DNA of 39,835 nucleotides from the NCBI GenBank assembly GCA_024639225.1, contig JAHEIS010000006.1, positions 1-39,835 on the forward strand, written 5' to 3'. The notes beneath the pieces are model-generated. The model saw only the letters and a program-made list of their open reading frames with translations. It searched no databases and was not told the origin of the DNA. The translations under genes were made by a program, and so were the position numbers. The stretch comes from Actinomycetes bacterium. Its GTDB lineage: Bacteria; Actinomycetota; Thermoleophilia; Miltoncostaeales; Miltoncostaeaceae. Numbering within the stretch: the stretch's first letter is position 1; the number at the start of each line of letters is the position of its first letter. Positions 18,491 through 27,190 of this stretch are shown one piece after another.

Positions 18491-18721
18491 TGCACGAGTA
18501 AGGCGCGGACCGGTCCCGGTCGGGCCGCGCCCAAGCGATCACGCCCAAGCGGACGCCGCGGCCGCGCGGTGCGGGCAACCGGGGGCGTCGCGGTGAGAAG
18601 GGGTCAGGCCTGAAGACCTCGAGCAGTTCCGCCAAGCGAATATGGGGCTCGTCGCGTGGTGGTTGCTGCGGGGCCATCTGACCTGTGCCTTCGTCGTGTG
18701 ATCGAACGGCCTCAAGTCAAG

Positions 18722-18750
18722 GCGGCCAACGTCAGCCTCCGGTTGGCCGC
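18722..18750. terminator. Inverted repeat downstream of the HD hydrolase gene; terminator-like
   Basis: GCGGCCAAC-gtcagcctccg-GTTGGCCGC, perfect 9-bp stem, about 30 bp beyond the minus-strand stop at 18782. Confidence 0.5.
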
Positions 18751-18781
18751 GTCTTAAGGGCGCGTGAAGGCGATCGGCCGC

Positions 18782-19492
18782 TCAGCGGGCCACGGGTTCG
18801 ACGACGCGCCGCAGAGCGGACGCGCACCGGCGCGTCTCGGCCACCGGTCCGTCGGCGATGCCAGGGGCGATGATCTCGATGAGCTTCTCGCTGCGATCCA
18901 GGTATCCCGCCGCCCAGGAACGATTGCGCGTGCCGGCCCGGATGACGAGGGCCTCGGCGCTGCGCAGGTTGTCCGCGCGGTCGGCGAGCTTGAGGCGCCG
19001 GACCGCGAGCGGGACAGCGCCGAGACCGATGTAGTGCGCCCGCGCCTCGGGGCCGACCGGAGCGGTCACCTGCTCCACGACCGACGCGACCTGCGGGCCG
19101 AAACCGGCCTTGACCTCATCCACCGTCGTGGGCGTGTCCTCGACGACGTCGTGGAGAAGGGCGGCCTGCAGGATCACCGGATCCTCCTCGCCCCAGCCGG
19201 CGAGGCCGATCGCCACCCGGACCGGGTGGACCCAGAAGGGCGTCGCGCTGCCGCGGCGCCGCTGGCCACCGTGGCGGCCGCGAGCGAAGGCGAACGCCCC
19301 CAGGAGCGCGAGGCGCTCCTCGCGAGGCCGCTCGGCCACCCAGTCGCGCCACTCGCTCTCCACGCGTTGCGTGGCGTCGAACGCGTTAGCCCAGGCCGCC
19401 GCGGATCGTGGGTCGATGCTGCTGCCGGCGTTCACCTTGTCAAGACTAGCGCCGCCCGCGGCGCCACCGGGTGGGCATATGTTCCGGGCCAT
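18782..19492 (-). CDS. Stand-alone HD-domain hydrolase, SpoT/MESH1-like (putative small alarmone hydrolase)
   Basis: PFWVHPVRVAIGLAGWGEEDPVILQAALLHDVVEDTPTTVDEVKAGFGPQVASVVEQVTAP...VRRLKLADRADNLRS matches the RelA/SpoT hydrolase motif layout, with no synthetase domain. Start ATG 19492; an alternative GTG lies at 19435. Confidence 0.8.
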   Translation of the reverse strand: MARNICPPGGAAGGASLDKVNAGSSIDPRSAAAWANAFDATQRVESEWRDWVAERPREERLALLGAFAFARGRHGGQRRRGSATPFWVHPVRVAIGLAGWGEEDPVILQAALLHDVVEDTPTTVDEVKAGFGPQVASVVEQVTAPVGPEARAHYIGLGAVPLAVRRLKLADRADNLRSAEALVIRAGTRNRSWAAGYLDRSEKLIEIIAPGIADGPVAETRRCASALRRVVEPVAR

Positions 19493-19522
19493 CGGGACCG
19501 TGTGGGAAGCTCCCGCATCGCC

Positions 19523-21067
19523 ATGACCCCTGAAACGCGCCCGTCCACCGACATCACGACCACCAGCCCGCGACGCACGGCGGTCGTCGACCTCGGCTCC
19601 AACACGTTCCGGTTGGTGGTCTTCGAGCGAGTCACCGGGGGCGGACACCGACTGGTCGACGAGTTCCGCGAGACCGTCCGTCTCTCCGCCGGAAGCGCAT
19701 CCGGCCGGCTCACCGACGAGGCGATCGAGCGAGCCGGTCGCACCGCCTCGGCCTACGCCCGCTTCTGCCGTGCGGCCGGGATCGAGGACATCGTCGCGAT
19801 CGCAACCAGTGCGATCCGCGAGGCCGACAACGGCGATGAGGCGCTCGCGGCCATCCAGTCGGGCGGCCTCCGCGCCCGCATCGTCGACGCCCGGGAGGAG
19901 GCCCGCCTCGGGTACCTCGGCGCCGTCAACTCGACCACGCTGGCAGACGGGCACATCCTCGATGTCGGCGGGGGCAGCGCCCAGGTCACGCGGGTCCAGG
20001 GCCGCCGAATGGTGGCCACGCTGAGCGAGCCCCTCGGAGCCGTGCGCATGACCGAGGCCTACTTCGCCGATGGTCGTATCCGCAGCGGGCGACGGGCCAA
20101 GCTCGCCGACCACGTGCGCGCCGCCCTCGGCGGCCACGACTGGCTGGACGACGACGGGGGCCGCCTGGTCGGCATCGGAGGCAGCGTGCGCACACTCGCG
20201 TCGATGGCGGCGCGGCGCGAGGACGATCCCCTCCGGCTGGTGCACGGTCGGTGTCTACGCGCCACCCAGATCGAGGATCTGCTGGCCGAGATGAGCGACG
20301 TCGACCCGGCCAAGCGCTACCGGATCGCCGGCCTCAAGCACGACCGCGCGGACATCATGCCTGCGGCCGCCGTGGTGATCCACGCCGTCATGGAGGCGGT
20401 CGGAGCCGAGGAGATCGAGGTCTGCGGCCAGGGTCTGCGCGAAGGCGCGCTCTGGGCCCACCTCTATCCCGACGATCCGGTGATCGACGGCGTCCGGCGC
20501 CACTGGGTCGAAAACCTGGCCGTCCTCCACGGCGCCGACCGTGCGCACGCCGAACGGGTCGCCCGCTTGGCCGGGCAGATCTACGAGGGCGCCGCCGCGG
20601 CCGGGCTGCAGGAGCCGGACGACCAGGAGCGCTCTCTGCTGTGGGCCGCCGCACAGCTCCATGACATCGGTACGTCGATCGACTACCACGACCACCACAA
20701 GCACTCGCAGTACCTGGTGATGAGCGCCGGTCTCCCGGGTCACGACCTGCGCGAGCTGACCCTGATCGGCCGCCTGGTCCGTTCCCACCGCAAGCGACTG
20801 CCCGGCAACGGCAGCGATCCCCACATGACCAAGAGCGATGTCGATCTCGTCCGCCGGCTGGCCGCATGTCTGCGCATCGCCGAGCAACTCGAGCGGGACC
20901 GGGCCGGCACGATCCATGCCGTCGACGTCACGCGCGAGAAGAAGGCCTTGGAGCTGATTGTCCACAGCGCGGGCGACGCGTCGCTCGCGCTCTGGGCCGC
21001 AGCCCGGGAGACGGACGCCGTTCAGGCGGCGTTCGGGTGCGAGCTGCGGCTCGCCTCCGCCGACTGA
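19523..21067 (+). CDS. Ppx/GppA-type phosphatase with C-terminal HD-like domain
   Basis: TAVVDLGSNTFRLVVFERV...IATSAIREADNGDEAL...ILDVGGGSAQVTRV...LVGIGGSVRTLASM...EVCGQGLREGALW, then AAQLHDIGTSIDYHDHHKHSQYLVM. Confidence 0.92.
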   Translation: MTPETRPSTDITTTSPRRTAVVDLGSNTFRLVVFERVTGGGHRLVDEFRETVRLSAGSASGRLTDEAIERAGRTASAYARFCRAAGIEDIVAIATSAIREADNGDEALAAIQSGGLRARIVDAREEARLGYLGAVNSTTLADGHILDVGGGSAQVTRVQGRRMVATLSEPLGAVRMTEAYFADGRIRSGRRAKLADHVRAALGGHDWLDDDGGRLVGIGGSVRTLASMAARREDDPLRLVHGRCLRATQIEDLLAEMSDVDPAKRYRIAGLKHDRADIMPAAAVVIHAVMEAVGAEEIEVCGQGLREGALWAHLYPDDPVIDGVRRHWVENLAVLHGADRAHAERVARLAGQIYEGAAAAGLQEPDDQERSLLWAAAQLHDIGTSIDYHDHHKHSQYLVMSAGLPGHDLRELTLIGRLVRSHRKRLPGNGSDPHMTKSDVDLVRRLAACLRIAEQLERDRAGTIHAVDVTREKKALELIVHSAGDASLALWAAARETDAVQAAFGCELRLASAD

Positions 21068-21068
21068 G

Positions 21069-21386
21069 TCAACCGGGGCGGACGGTGAACCGCTCGCCGA
21101 GCGCCGCGATCACGGCGTCGCGGTGATCACCCTGGATCTCGACGTCGTCGCCCTTCACCGCGCCCCCGCTGCCGCATGCCCGCTTCAGCCTGCGGGCGGT
21201 CTCGCGTCGTTCCGCCGCGGGCAGCCCGGACACGACGGTCACCGTCTTGCCGCGCCGTCCGCTTGTCGACAGGTGGACGCGGACCGGTCCGACCGGATCG
21301 GGCTCGGCGGGGACCTCGGGCTCGTCGACCTCCTCGGGCGTGTCGGACCACACCCGCCGAACGTCATCTCGTCGTCCGTGTGGCAT
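21069..21386 (-). CDS. SUI1/YciH family translation initiation factor-like protein
   Basis: VRVHLSTSGRRGKTVTVVSGLPAAERRETARRLKRACGSGGAVKGDDVEIQGDHRDAVIAALGERF: SUI1 fold. Start at 21386 favoured by AGGAG 9 nt upstream (alternative 21395). Confidence 0.9.
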   Translation of the reverse strand: MPHGRRDDVRRVWSDTPEEVDEPEVPAEPDPVGPVRVHLSTSGRRGKTVTVVSGLPAAERRETARRLKRACGSGGAVKGDDVEIQGDHRDAVIAALGERFTVRPG

Positions 21387-21415
21387 CGTCGGCATCTCCT
21401 GTTACTCTTATTCGC

Positions 21416-22126
21416 GTGATAACGAGAACTTTGGGTCCAGATGACGTCCCCGCCTTGGCCGCGCGCTTCGAGGGAGAGGCTCCCGACGAGCTGCTGCGCT
21501 GGGCCGGTGAGCAGTTCGGCGAGCGTATCGTCCTCACCTGTTCGTGGCAGCGCACCACCTCCGTGCTCGTCGACATTCTCAGCCGCGTGCCGACGACCCC
21601 GCGCGTCGTCGAGATCGACACGGGCCTCCTCTTCGACGAGTCCCACGCGACCCGCCGCGCCCTGATCGCGCGGTACGGCATCGAGGTCGAGACGATCATG
21701 CCCGGCATGGACCTCGCAGAGCAGGCCGCGGCGGAGGGTCCGGAACTCTGGAGTCGGGACGCCGTGCGCTGTTGCTTTCTGCGCAAGGTCGAGCCACTGC
21801 AGCGCGCCCTGGGCGGGATGGACGCCTGGGTGACCGGCATCCGGCGTGATCAGTCCGTGTCGCGCGCCAACGCGCGCCCGATCGAGTGGGACCCGGCCCA
21901 CGGGGTCATCAAGATCCAACCGCTGGTGGCCTTCTCGGACGCGGACGTGGAAGCCCACCTGCGCGAGCACGACGTGCCCTACAACGCGCTTCACGATCAG
22001 GGGTACCCGTCGATAGGCTGCGTGCCCTGCACACGGCCGGTCCTCCCCGGGGAGGACGCCCGCTCCGGGCGTTGGTCCGGCAGCACGAAGACCGAGTGCG
22101 GGCTCCACACGACCTCCGTCCGCTAG
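21416..22126 (+). CDS. cysH: CysH-type phosphoadenylyl/adenylyl-sulfate reductase, [4Fe-4S] APS reductase-like
   Basis: IVLTCSWQRTTSVLVDIL...EIDTGLLFDESHATR...RDAVRCCFLRKVEPLQRAL...WVTGIRRDQSVSRA...GYPSIGCVPCTRPV...ECGLHT: CC...CxxC cysteines of APS reductases. Confidence 0.9.
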   Translation: MITRTLGPDDVPALAARFEGEAPDELLRWAGEQFGERIVLTCSWQRTTSVLVDILSRVPTTPRVVEIDTGLLFDESHATRRALIARYGIEVETIMPGMDLAEQAAAEGPELWSRDAVRCCFLRKVEPLQRALGGMDAWVTGIRRDQSVSRANARPIEWDPAHGVIKIQPLVAFSDADVEAHLREHDVPYNALHDQGYPSIGCVPCTRPVLPGEDARSGRWSGSTKTECGLHTTSVR

Positions 22127-22199
22127 CCCCGCGAGGAGACATCTTGAGAGGACCTTCGGCACCCCGGCGGCAGCGTCCTGCGACGGAGTGCGGCGCCTG

Positions 22200-22742
22200 A
22201 TGGCCGGATTCACCGTCTGGTTCACCGGCCTGTCCGGATCGGGCAAGTCGACCGTAGCCGGCCTCGTCGGCCCCATGCTGGAGGAGCGCGGCGGCGCGGT
22301 GGAGTACCTCGATGGCGACGTCGTGCGCACCCACCTGAGCAAGGGCCTCGGGTTCTCCAAGGAGGACCGCGACACGAACGTCGAGCGCATCGGCTGGGTC
22401 GCCGGACGGTTCACGCGCCATGGCGCCTGGACGCTGGTCTCGGCGATCTCGCCCTACGCCGCGACGCGGGAGGCCGCGCGCGCGATGGTCGAGGAGCACG
22501 GCCCGTTCATCGAGGTCCACGTCCACGCTTCGGTCGAGGCCTGCGCCGAGCGGGATGTCAAGGGGCTCTACGCCAAGGCGTTCGCGGGCGAGATCCCCGA
22601 GTTCACGGGGGTGAGCGATCCGTACGAGGCGCCCGAGTCACCCGAGGTCGTCGTGAGCACCGAAAGCGAGTCCCCCGAGCAGAGTGCGGCCCGGGTGGTC
22701 GCGGCGCTCGAGGAGCGCGGCCTGCTGACGGGCGGACGCTGA
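22200..22742 (+). CDS. cysC: Adenylylsulfate kinase
   Basis: MAGFTVWFTGLSGSGKSTVAGLV...VEYLDGDVVRTHLSKGLGFSKEDRDTNVERIGWVAGRF...SAISPYAATREAAR...DVKGLYAKAFAGEIPEFTGVSDPYEAP: full CysC signature. Confidence 0.95.
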   Translation: MAGFTVWFTGLSGSGKSTVAGLVGPMLEERGGAVEYLDGDVVRTHLSKGLGFSKEDRDTNVERIGWVAGRFTRHGAWTLVSAISPYAATREAARAMVEEHGPFIEVHVHASVEACAERDVKGLYAKAFAGEIPEFTGVSDPYEAPESPEVVVSTESESPEQSAARVVAALEERGLLTGGR

Positions 22743-23563
22743 TGGACGGATTCGGAGGCAACCGCGGGGCCATCTGGTTCGTCGCGGTCCTCGGCGCGAT
22801 CGCGGGCGTTCTCCTGATCCTCTGGGGCGTGCGCGGCTTCGTCGACGTGTTCGACGACATCCAGAACATCGACACCCCCGGCCCGGCGACCGTGACTCTG
22901 GAAGCCGGACCGAGCACGGTCTACTTCGACATGGACGCGAACCTCGAGCCGTCGCCCGGTCTGCTCGCGACCGGCCTCACCATCACGGCCCCCGACGGCT
23001 CGGTGCTGCCGACCGAGCCCAGCAGCATCGACATCAGCCTCCAGACACCGAGCCGCAACCTGGTGGCTGTTCTCGACTTCGAGGCGCCCGCTGACGGCGA
23101 CTACCTGCTGGTCCTGGCGGACGCGGAGCGCTTCCCCCCGGGGCAGCTGGCCGTCGGACCGCGCCTCCTTCAAGCGAGCTGGCGCTCGCTGGTCGCGATC
23201 ATCGTCGGCGTAGGGCTCGCGATCGGCGGGGTCATCGGCTTCTTCGTCTCGCTCCGCCGGAGCGCCCGCGGAACCGGGTCCAGCCCGGTGTCGACGCCGG
23301 AACCCCGGGGAGGCTGGGGCGGCAGCTCCGACTCCCGTTGGTGGGGCGGCGCGTCCGACGCCGCGGACGACTCCGAGGACGAGGCCATGTGGGGCGACGC
23401 CCAGCGCTGGAGCGATGAGTTCGAGGATGTCCCGTCGGCGCGCGGCTCCGGCCGCGACGACGGCCGGGAATCGGGGCGAACCGAAGGCGACGACACCCGG
23501 CGTCTTCCCGACGGCGGCGATGACCGCGACGATGGGCTGCCACCCCCACCGAAGTCGTTCTGA
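22742..23563 (+). CDS. Hypothetical membrane protein with two TM helices, an extracytoplasmic domain and a disordered acidic tail
   Basis: TM1 GAIWFVAVLGAIAGVLLILWGVRG; TM2 LVAIIVGVGLAIGGVIGFFVSL; Gly/Asp/Arg-rich C-terminus. ATG overlaps the cysC stop (TGATG). Confidence 0.75.
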   Translation: MDGFGGNRGAIWFVAVLGAIAGVLLILWGVRGFVDVFDDIQNIDTPGPATVTLEAGPSTVYFDMDANLEPSPGLLATGLTITAPDGSVLPTEPSSIDISLQTPSRNLVAVLDFEAPADGDYLLVLADAERFPPGQLAVGPRLLQASWRSLVAIIVGVGLAIGGVIGFFVSLRRSARGTGSSPVSTPEPRGGWGGSSDSRWWGGASDAADDSEDEAMWGDAQRWSDEFEDVPSARGSGRDDGRESGRTEGDDTRRLPDGGDDRDDGLPPPPKSF

Positions 23564-23608
23564 GACCGCGCGGCGGCAGCTGCCGACCGTCTCGGCCAGA
23601 CTGCTGCG

Positions 23609-24460
23609 ATGCCAATCGTCGACCTCCACTCGCACAGCACCGCCTCCGACGGCGGCCTGTCCCCCGCCCGGTTGGTCGAGAATGCCGCTGAAGCCGGCGT
23701 CACGACCCTGGCGCTGACGGACCACGACACGCTGGCGGGCATCGACGAGGCCCGGTCCGCCGCCGGGTCGCACGGCGTCCAGCTGATCGCCGGCCTCGAG
23801 CTCAGCGTGAAGGTGAAGCCCGGCTCGATGCATCTGCTGGCCTACTTCCCCGGAGACGGTGCGCCGCGCATCGAAGAGCATCTCGCCGAGGTGCGGCGCT
23901 TCCGCGTGATCCGCGCCGAGGAGATCGTCGACAGCCTCGCCGAGCTCGGCGTGCCCGTGGAGCTGGACGACGTCCTCGCTCGGGCCGACGGAGCCGTCGG
24001 CCGACCCCACATCGCCGAGGCGCTCGTGGCGGCGGGTCACGTCGCCGACGCCCGGGAGGCGTTCGCGCGCTGGATCGGCGACGGACGGCCCGCCGCGCGG
24101 CCGGCCGGCGGGCTGACGCCCGTAGAGGCCATCGCCCTCGTCCACGACGCCGGCGGTGCGGCCGTGCTCGCGCACCCGGCCTCGTTGGGGCTCGGGATGA
24201 AGAAACTCGGCGCTTTCGTCGCCCGACTCGCGGCCGCCGGACTCGACGGCATCGAGGTGTACCGGGCTGATCACGACGCAGAGAAGTTCACCCGCTACGG
24301 TGCGCTTGCCCGCGAGCTCGGCCTCGTCGCGACCGGTGGATCCGACTTCCACCAGCCGGACGGCTACGTCGGCCTCGGGCAGACAGGGGATCCTCCCCTG
24401 CCGCCGACCACCCCGGACCGCCTGCTGGAGGCGGCCACAAGGAGCGCCCCGAGAGCATGA
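23609..24460 (+). CDS. PHP domain metal-dependent phosphoesterase
   Basis: MPIVDLHSHSTASDGGLSPARLVENAAEAGVTTLALTDHDTLAGIDEA...VGRPHIAEALVAAG...GGAAVLAHP...GLVATGGSDFHQPD: all PHP motifs. Confidence 0.94.
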   Translation: MPIVDLHSHSTASDGGLSPARLVENAAEAGVTTLALTDHDTLAGIDEARSAAGSHGVQLIAGLELSVKVKPGSMHLLAYFPGDGAPRIEEHLAEVRRFRVIRAEEIVDSLAELGVPVELDDVLARADGAVGRPHIAEALVAAGHVADAREAFARWIGDGRPAARPAGGLTPVEAIALVHDAGGAAVLAHPASLGLGMKKLGAFVARLAAAGLDGIEVYRADHDAEKFTRYGALARELGLVATGGSDFHQPDGYVGLGQTGDPPLPPTTPDRLLEAATRSAPRA

Positions 24461-26241
24461 GCACCACGATCACCGGACCCGAGGCAGAAGGCGTCCACTG
24501 GGACCTGTCGACGCTGGTCAGCGACGCCGAGACCGCACGGGCGCGCATCGAGACCGCGCTCCAGCAGACCAGGGCCTTCGAGGAGCGCTACCGCGGTACC
24601 GTCGCCGACCTGGACGGGCCGAGCCTGGCCGCTGCTCTGGCCGAGCTCGCCATCATCGACAACGAGCTGTCGCGCCTCTCGAGCTACGCCCACCTGCGCG
24701 AGTCGACGGCGGTCACCGACGAGGAGAACCGCGACCTGGTCGCCGTGACCGACCAGAAGATGATCGAGGCGATGAACGCCCTGCGGTTCTTCGAGCTGGA
24801 GTGGATCGCCCTCGACGAGCCGACCGCACGGTCCCTGTATGACGCCCCCGAGGTCGCCGGGGACCGCCACTACCTCGTGTCCGCCCGCCGCTACGCGCCG
24901 CACACACTGAGCGAACCGGAGGAGCGGATGCTCGCCGAGCGCGGGCCGGCGGCCGTCAGCGCCTGGCAGACCCTCTTCGGGCAGGTCACCTCCACGCTGG
25001 AGGTCCCGTTCGATGCCGGCGACGGCGAGGAGCCCCACACGATCGACCGCCTCCTCAGCCATGTCCGCTCGCCCGAGCGCAACCTGCGCCGGAGGTCCCT
25101 CGAGACGCTCTACACGGCGCTCGAGCCGCACACCCCCACCCTCGCCCACTCCTACGACACGCTCGTCGGCGACCGTCTGGCGATGGACCGCTTGCGCAAC
25201 TACGCCGACCCGATGGACCCGACGCACCTGCGCAACGAGCTGCCGGGCGACGTCGTCGACCGGATGATGGAGGCGGTAGAGGGCCAGTACGGTCTCGCCC
25301 ACCGCTGGTTCGCCGCCAAGGCGAAGATGATGGGCCTCGACAGGCTGGAGCTCTACGACCAGTACGCGCCGCTCGGCGCGCCGCGCGAGGTCCTCTATCC
25401 CGAGGCCCGTGGCCTGATCGACGCGTCCTTCCGCCGCTTCTCGGAGGAGATCGCCGACATCGCCGCCGGCTTCTTCGAGGAGGGCCGCATCGACGCCGAG
25501 CCCCGCGTGGGCAAGCGGGGCGGGGCCTTCTGCTCGTCGGTCGCCCAGGACGCCTCACCGTTCGTGCTGATGAACTACACCGACCGGATGGACGACGTCA
25601 TGACCCTGGCCCACGAGCTGGGTCACGGCATGCACTTCACCCTTGCGGCGGGACGCCAGAGCGCCCTCTCGTTTCACACCGGTCTCGCGCTGGCCGAGGT
25701 GCCATCGACGTTCGCCGAGCTGCTCGCCTTCGACCTGCTCATGGGGCATGAGAAGGACGCGGACACCCGGGCGGCGCTCATCGCCGAGCGAGTCGAGGGG
25801 TCGTTTGCGACGGTGTTCCGCCAGACGGTGCTGGCCCGCTACGAGCAGAGGGCGTACGCGCTCCGCGCCGAGGGCACGACCCTCAACGCGGACCGCCTGG
25901 CGGAGATCTGGATCACTGAGAACGCGAAGTACTACGGCGACAGCGTTCGCGTGCCCGAGGGCTACCGCTACGGGTGGTCGTACATCCCGCACTTCATCTC
26001 GACGCGCTTCTACACCTACGCATACGTCTTCGCTCACCTGACCACGCTCGCGCTGTACGCCCAGTACCGCGAGCAGGGCGAGGACTTCACCCCGCGCTAC
26101 ATCGACTTCCTCGCCGCGGGCGGTTCTGCCGCCCCGGCCGACCTGCTGCGCCCGCTGGGCGTCGACCTCGACGACCCGGACGTGTGGGAGCCGGGGTTCG
26201 CCGAGATGGAGCGGATGATCGAACGCGCGGAGGCCGGCTGA
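24457..26241 (+). CDS. pepF: M3 family oligoendopeptidase F
   Basis: HWDLSTLVSDAE...LARFF-type core; TLAHELGHGMHFTLAAGRQSALSFHTGLALAEVPSTFAELL carries the HEXXH zinc motif (HELGH). ATGA overlap with the PHP gene. Confidence 0.94.
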   Translation: MSTTITGPEAEGVHWDLSTLVSDAETARARIETALQQTRAFEERYRGTVADLDGPSLAAALAELAIIDNELSRLSSYAHLRESTAVTDEENRDLVAVTDQKMIEAMNALRFFELEWIALDEPTARSLYDAPEVAGDRHYLVSARRYAPHTLSEPEERMLAERGPAAVSAWQTLFGQVTSTLEVPFDAGDGEEPHTIDRLLSHVRSPERNLRRRSLETLYTALEPHTPTLAHSYDTLVGDRLAMDRLRNYADPMDPTHLRNELPGDVVDRMMEAVEGQYGLAHRWFAAKAKMMGLDRLELYDQYAPLGAPREVLYPEARGLIDASFRRFSEEIADIAAGFFEEGRIDAEPRVGKRGGAFCSSVAQDASPFVLMNYTDRMDDVMTLAHELGHGMHFTLAAGRQSALSFHTGLALAEVPSTFAELLAFDLLMGHEKDADTRAALIAERVEGSFATVFRQTVLARYEQRAYALRAEGTTLNADRLAEIWITENAKYYGDSVRVPEGYRYGWSYIPHFISTRFYTYAYVFAHLTTLALYAQYREQGEDFTPRYIDFLAAGGSAAPADLLRPLGVDLDDPDVWEPGFAEMERMIERAEAG

Positions 26242-26262
26242 CGCCGACCCGCCGCGAAGTCA

Positions 26263-26286
26263 CGCGACCGGAGCGCGCCGGTCGCG
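26263..26286. terminator. Bidirectional terminator-like hairpin between convergent genes
   Basis: CGCGACCGG-agcgcg-CCGGTCGCG, perfect 9-bp stem, 6-nt loop, lying between stops at 26241 (+) and 26293 (-). Confidence 0.65.
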
Positions 26287-26292
26287 CAGGGT

Positions 26293-26703
26293 TCAGGCGC
26301 CCTTCTTGGAGGCCTTGAGCGGGTTCAGCGCCCGCTGAACCTTCTCGGGCAGGTTGTCCACCGGGTAGAGCTGGTGGTCGACCATGTCGCCGTGGCGCCC
26401 CTCGCGCAGGGCGACGGCTTCTGGCTCGCTCCAGAGGCTGACGACGCGGTAGCCGCTGTCGGTGAGAAAGACGCGGGCCGTCGCCGGGTCGCCCGTGGGA
26501 ATCGCCGGGGCCTCGTCGGCCGGCCCGTCCTCCGCTGCCTCGGCGGCGGGCACCTCCTCAGCAGCAGGCTCCTCGGCCGCTTCGGCAGCGGGCTCCTCAT
26601 CGGCGGCCGGCTTCTCTGCGGGGGCTTCCTCGACCTCGGCGGCCGCCTGCTCCTCCGCGGTCTCCTCGGCAGGGGTCTGGTCGGCCGTCGTCTCGTCGCT
26701 CAT
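26293..26703 (-). CDS. Hypothetical protein: Ala/Glu-rich low-complexity N-terminus, short globular C-terminus
   Basis: MSDETTADQTPAEETAEEQAAAEVEEAPAEKPAADEEPAAEAAEEPAAEE... then ARVFLTDSGYRVVSLWSEPEAVALREGRHGDMVDHQLYPVDNLPEKVQRALNPLKASKKGA. Confidence 0.75.
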   Translation of the reverse strand: MSDETTADQTPAEETAEEQAAAEVEEAPAEKPAADEEPAAEAAEEPAAEEVPAAEAAEDGPADEAPAIPTGDPATARVFLTDSGYRVVSLWSEPEAVALREGRHGDMVDHQLYPVDNLPEKVQRALNPLKASKKGA

Positions 26704-26763
26704 GTCTCTCCTGGGGCGGTTTGCGCGCGGCGGGAAGTGTAGCGGCCGCGCGACCGGAGAGGG

Positions 26764-27135
26764 TCAGCGATCGAGGCTGCGGCGACCGCGAAGACGGTTG
26801 AAGTTCTCCATGGCCCGCTCAAAGCCGATCGCGCTCGGGTCCAGGAGGGCCCGGGTCCGCCAGAGGCGGTACTCGGCGAAGTACCCCGGACCGACGCCGA
26901 CGACGCTCGCGATGCGCTCGATCTGCTCGGGCGTGGCGGCGGCACCCTGGCCGGAGCAGATCTGGTGTAGGCGGCTGCGACCGATTGTCAGCCCCTCGGC
27001 ACGCAGCAGCGAACCCAGGTGCTTGCGGGTCAGGTTGCGACGCTCGAGAAGATCCGCCAGGGCTTCCGGCAGAGGCGACTCGCTGAATTCCGGGATCGGT
27101 TCGGGGTCTCGGGCTAGTCGCTGGGTCTCGGGCAT
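26764..27135 (-). CDS. Small helix-turn-helix (XRE-like) DNA-binding protein
   Basis: LPEALADLLERRNLTRKHLGSLLRAEGLTIGRSRLHQICSGQGAAATPEQIERIASVVGVGPGYFAEYRLWRTRALL. Start at MPETQRL. Confidence 0.72.
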   Translation of the reverse strand: MPETQRLARDPEPIPEFSESPLPEALADLLERRNLTRKHLGSLLRAEGLTIGRSRLHQICSGQGAAATPEQIERIASVVGVGPGYFAEYRLWRTRALLDPSAIGFERAMENFNRLRGRRSLDR

Positions 27136-27190
27136 CAGGTACGCGAAGCCTACGTGACGACTGTCTCGCACTCCAGCAGAATCTGCCGAG

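Noticed and set aside
18444-18677. 77-aa minus-strand ORF (MAPQQPPRDEPHIRLAELLEVF...)
   Set aside because: Arg/Pro-rich, overlaps several strong hairpins, no family resemblance. Kept as a possible alternative to the ncRNA idea but not supported as a CDS.
22568-24352. 594-aa minus-strand ORF across cysC, the membrane protein and the PHP gene
   Set aside because: Spans three well-supported plus-strand genes; composition typical of antisense frames.
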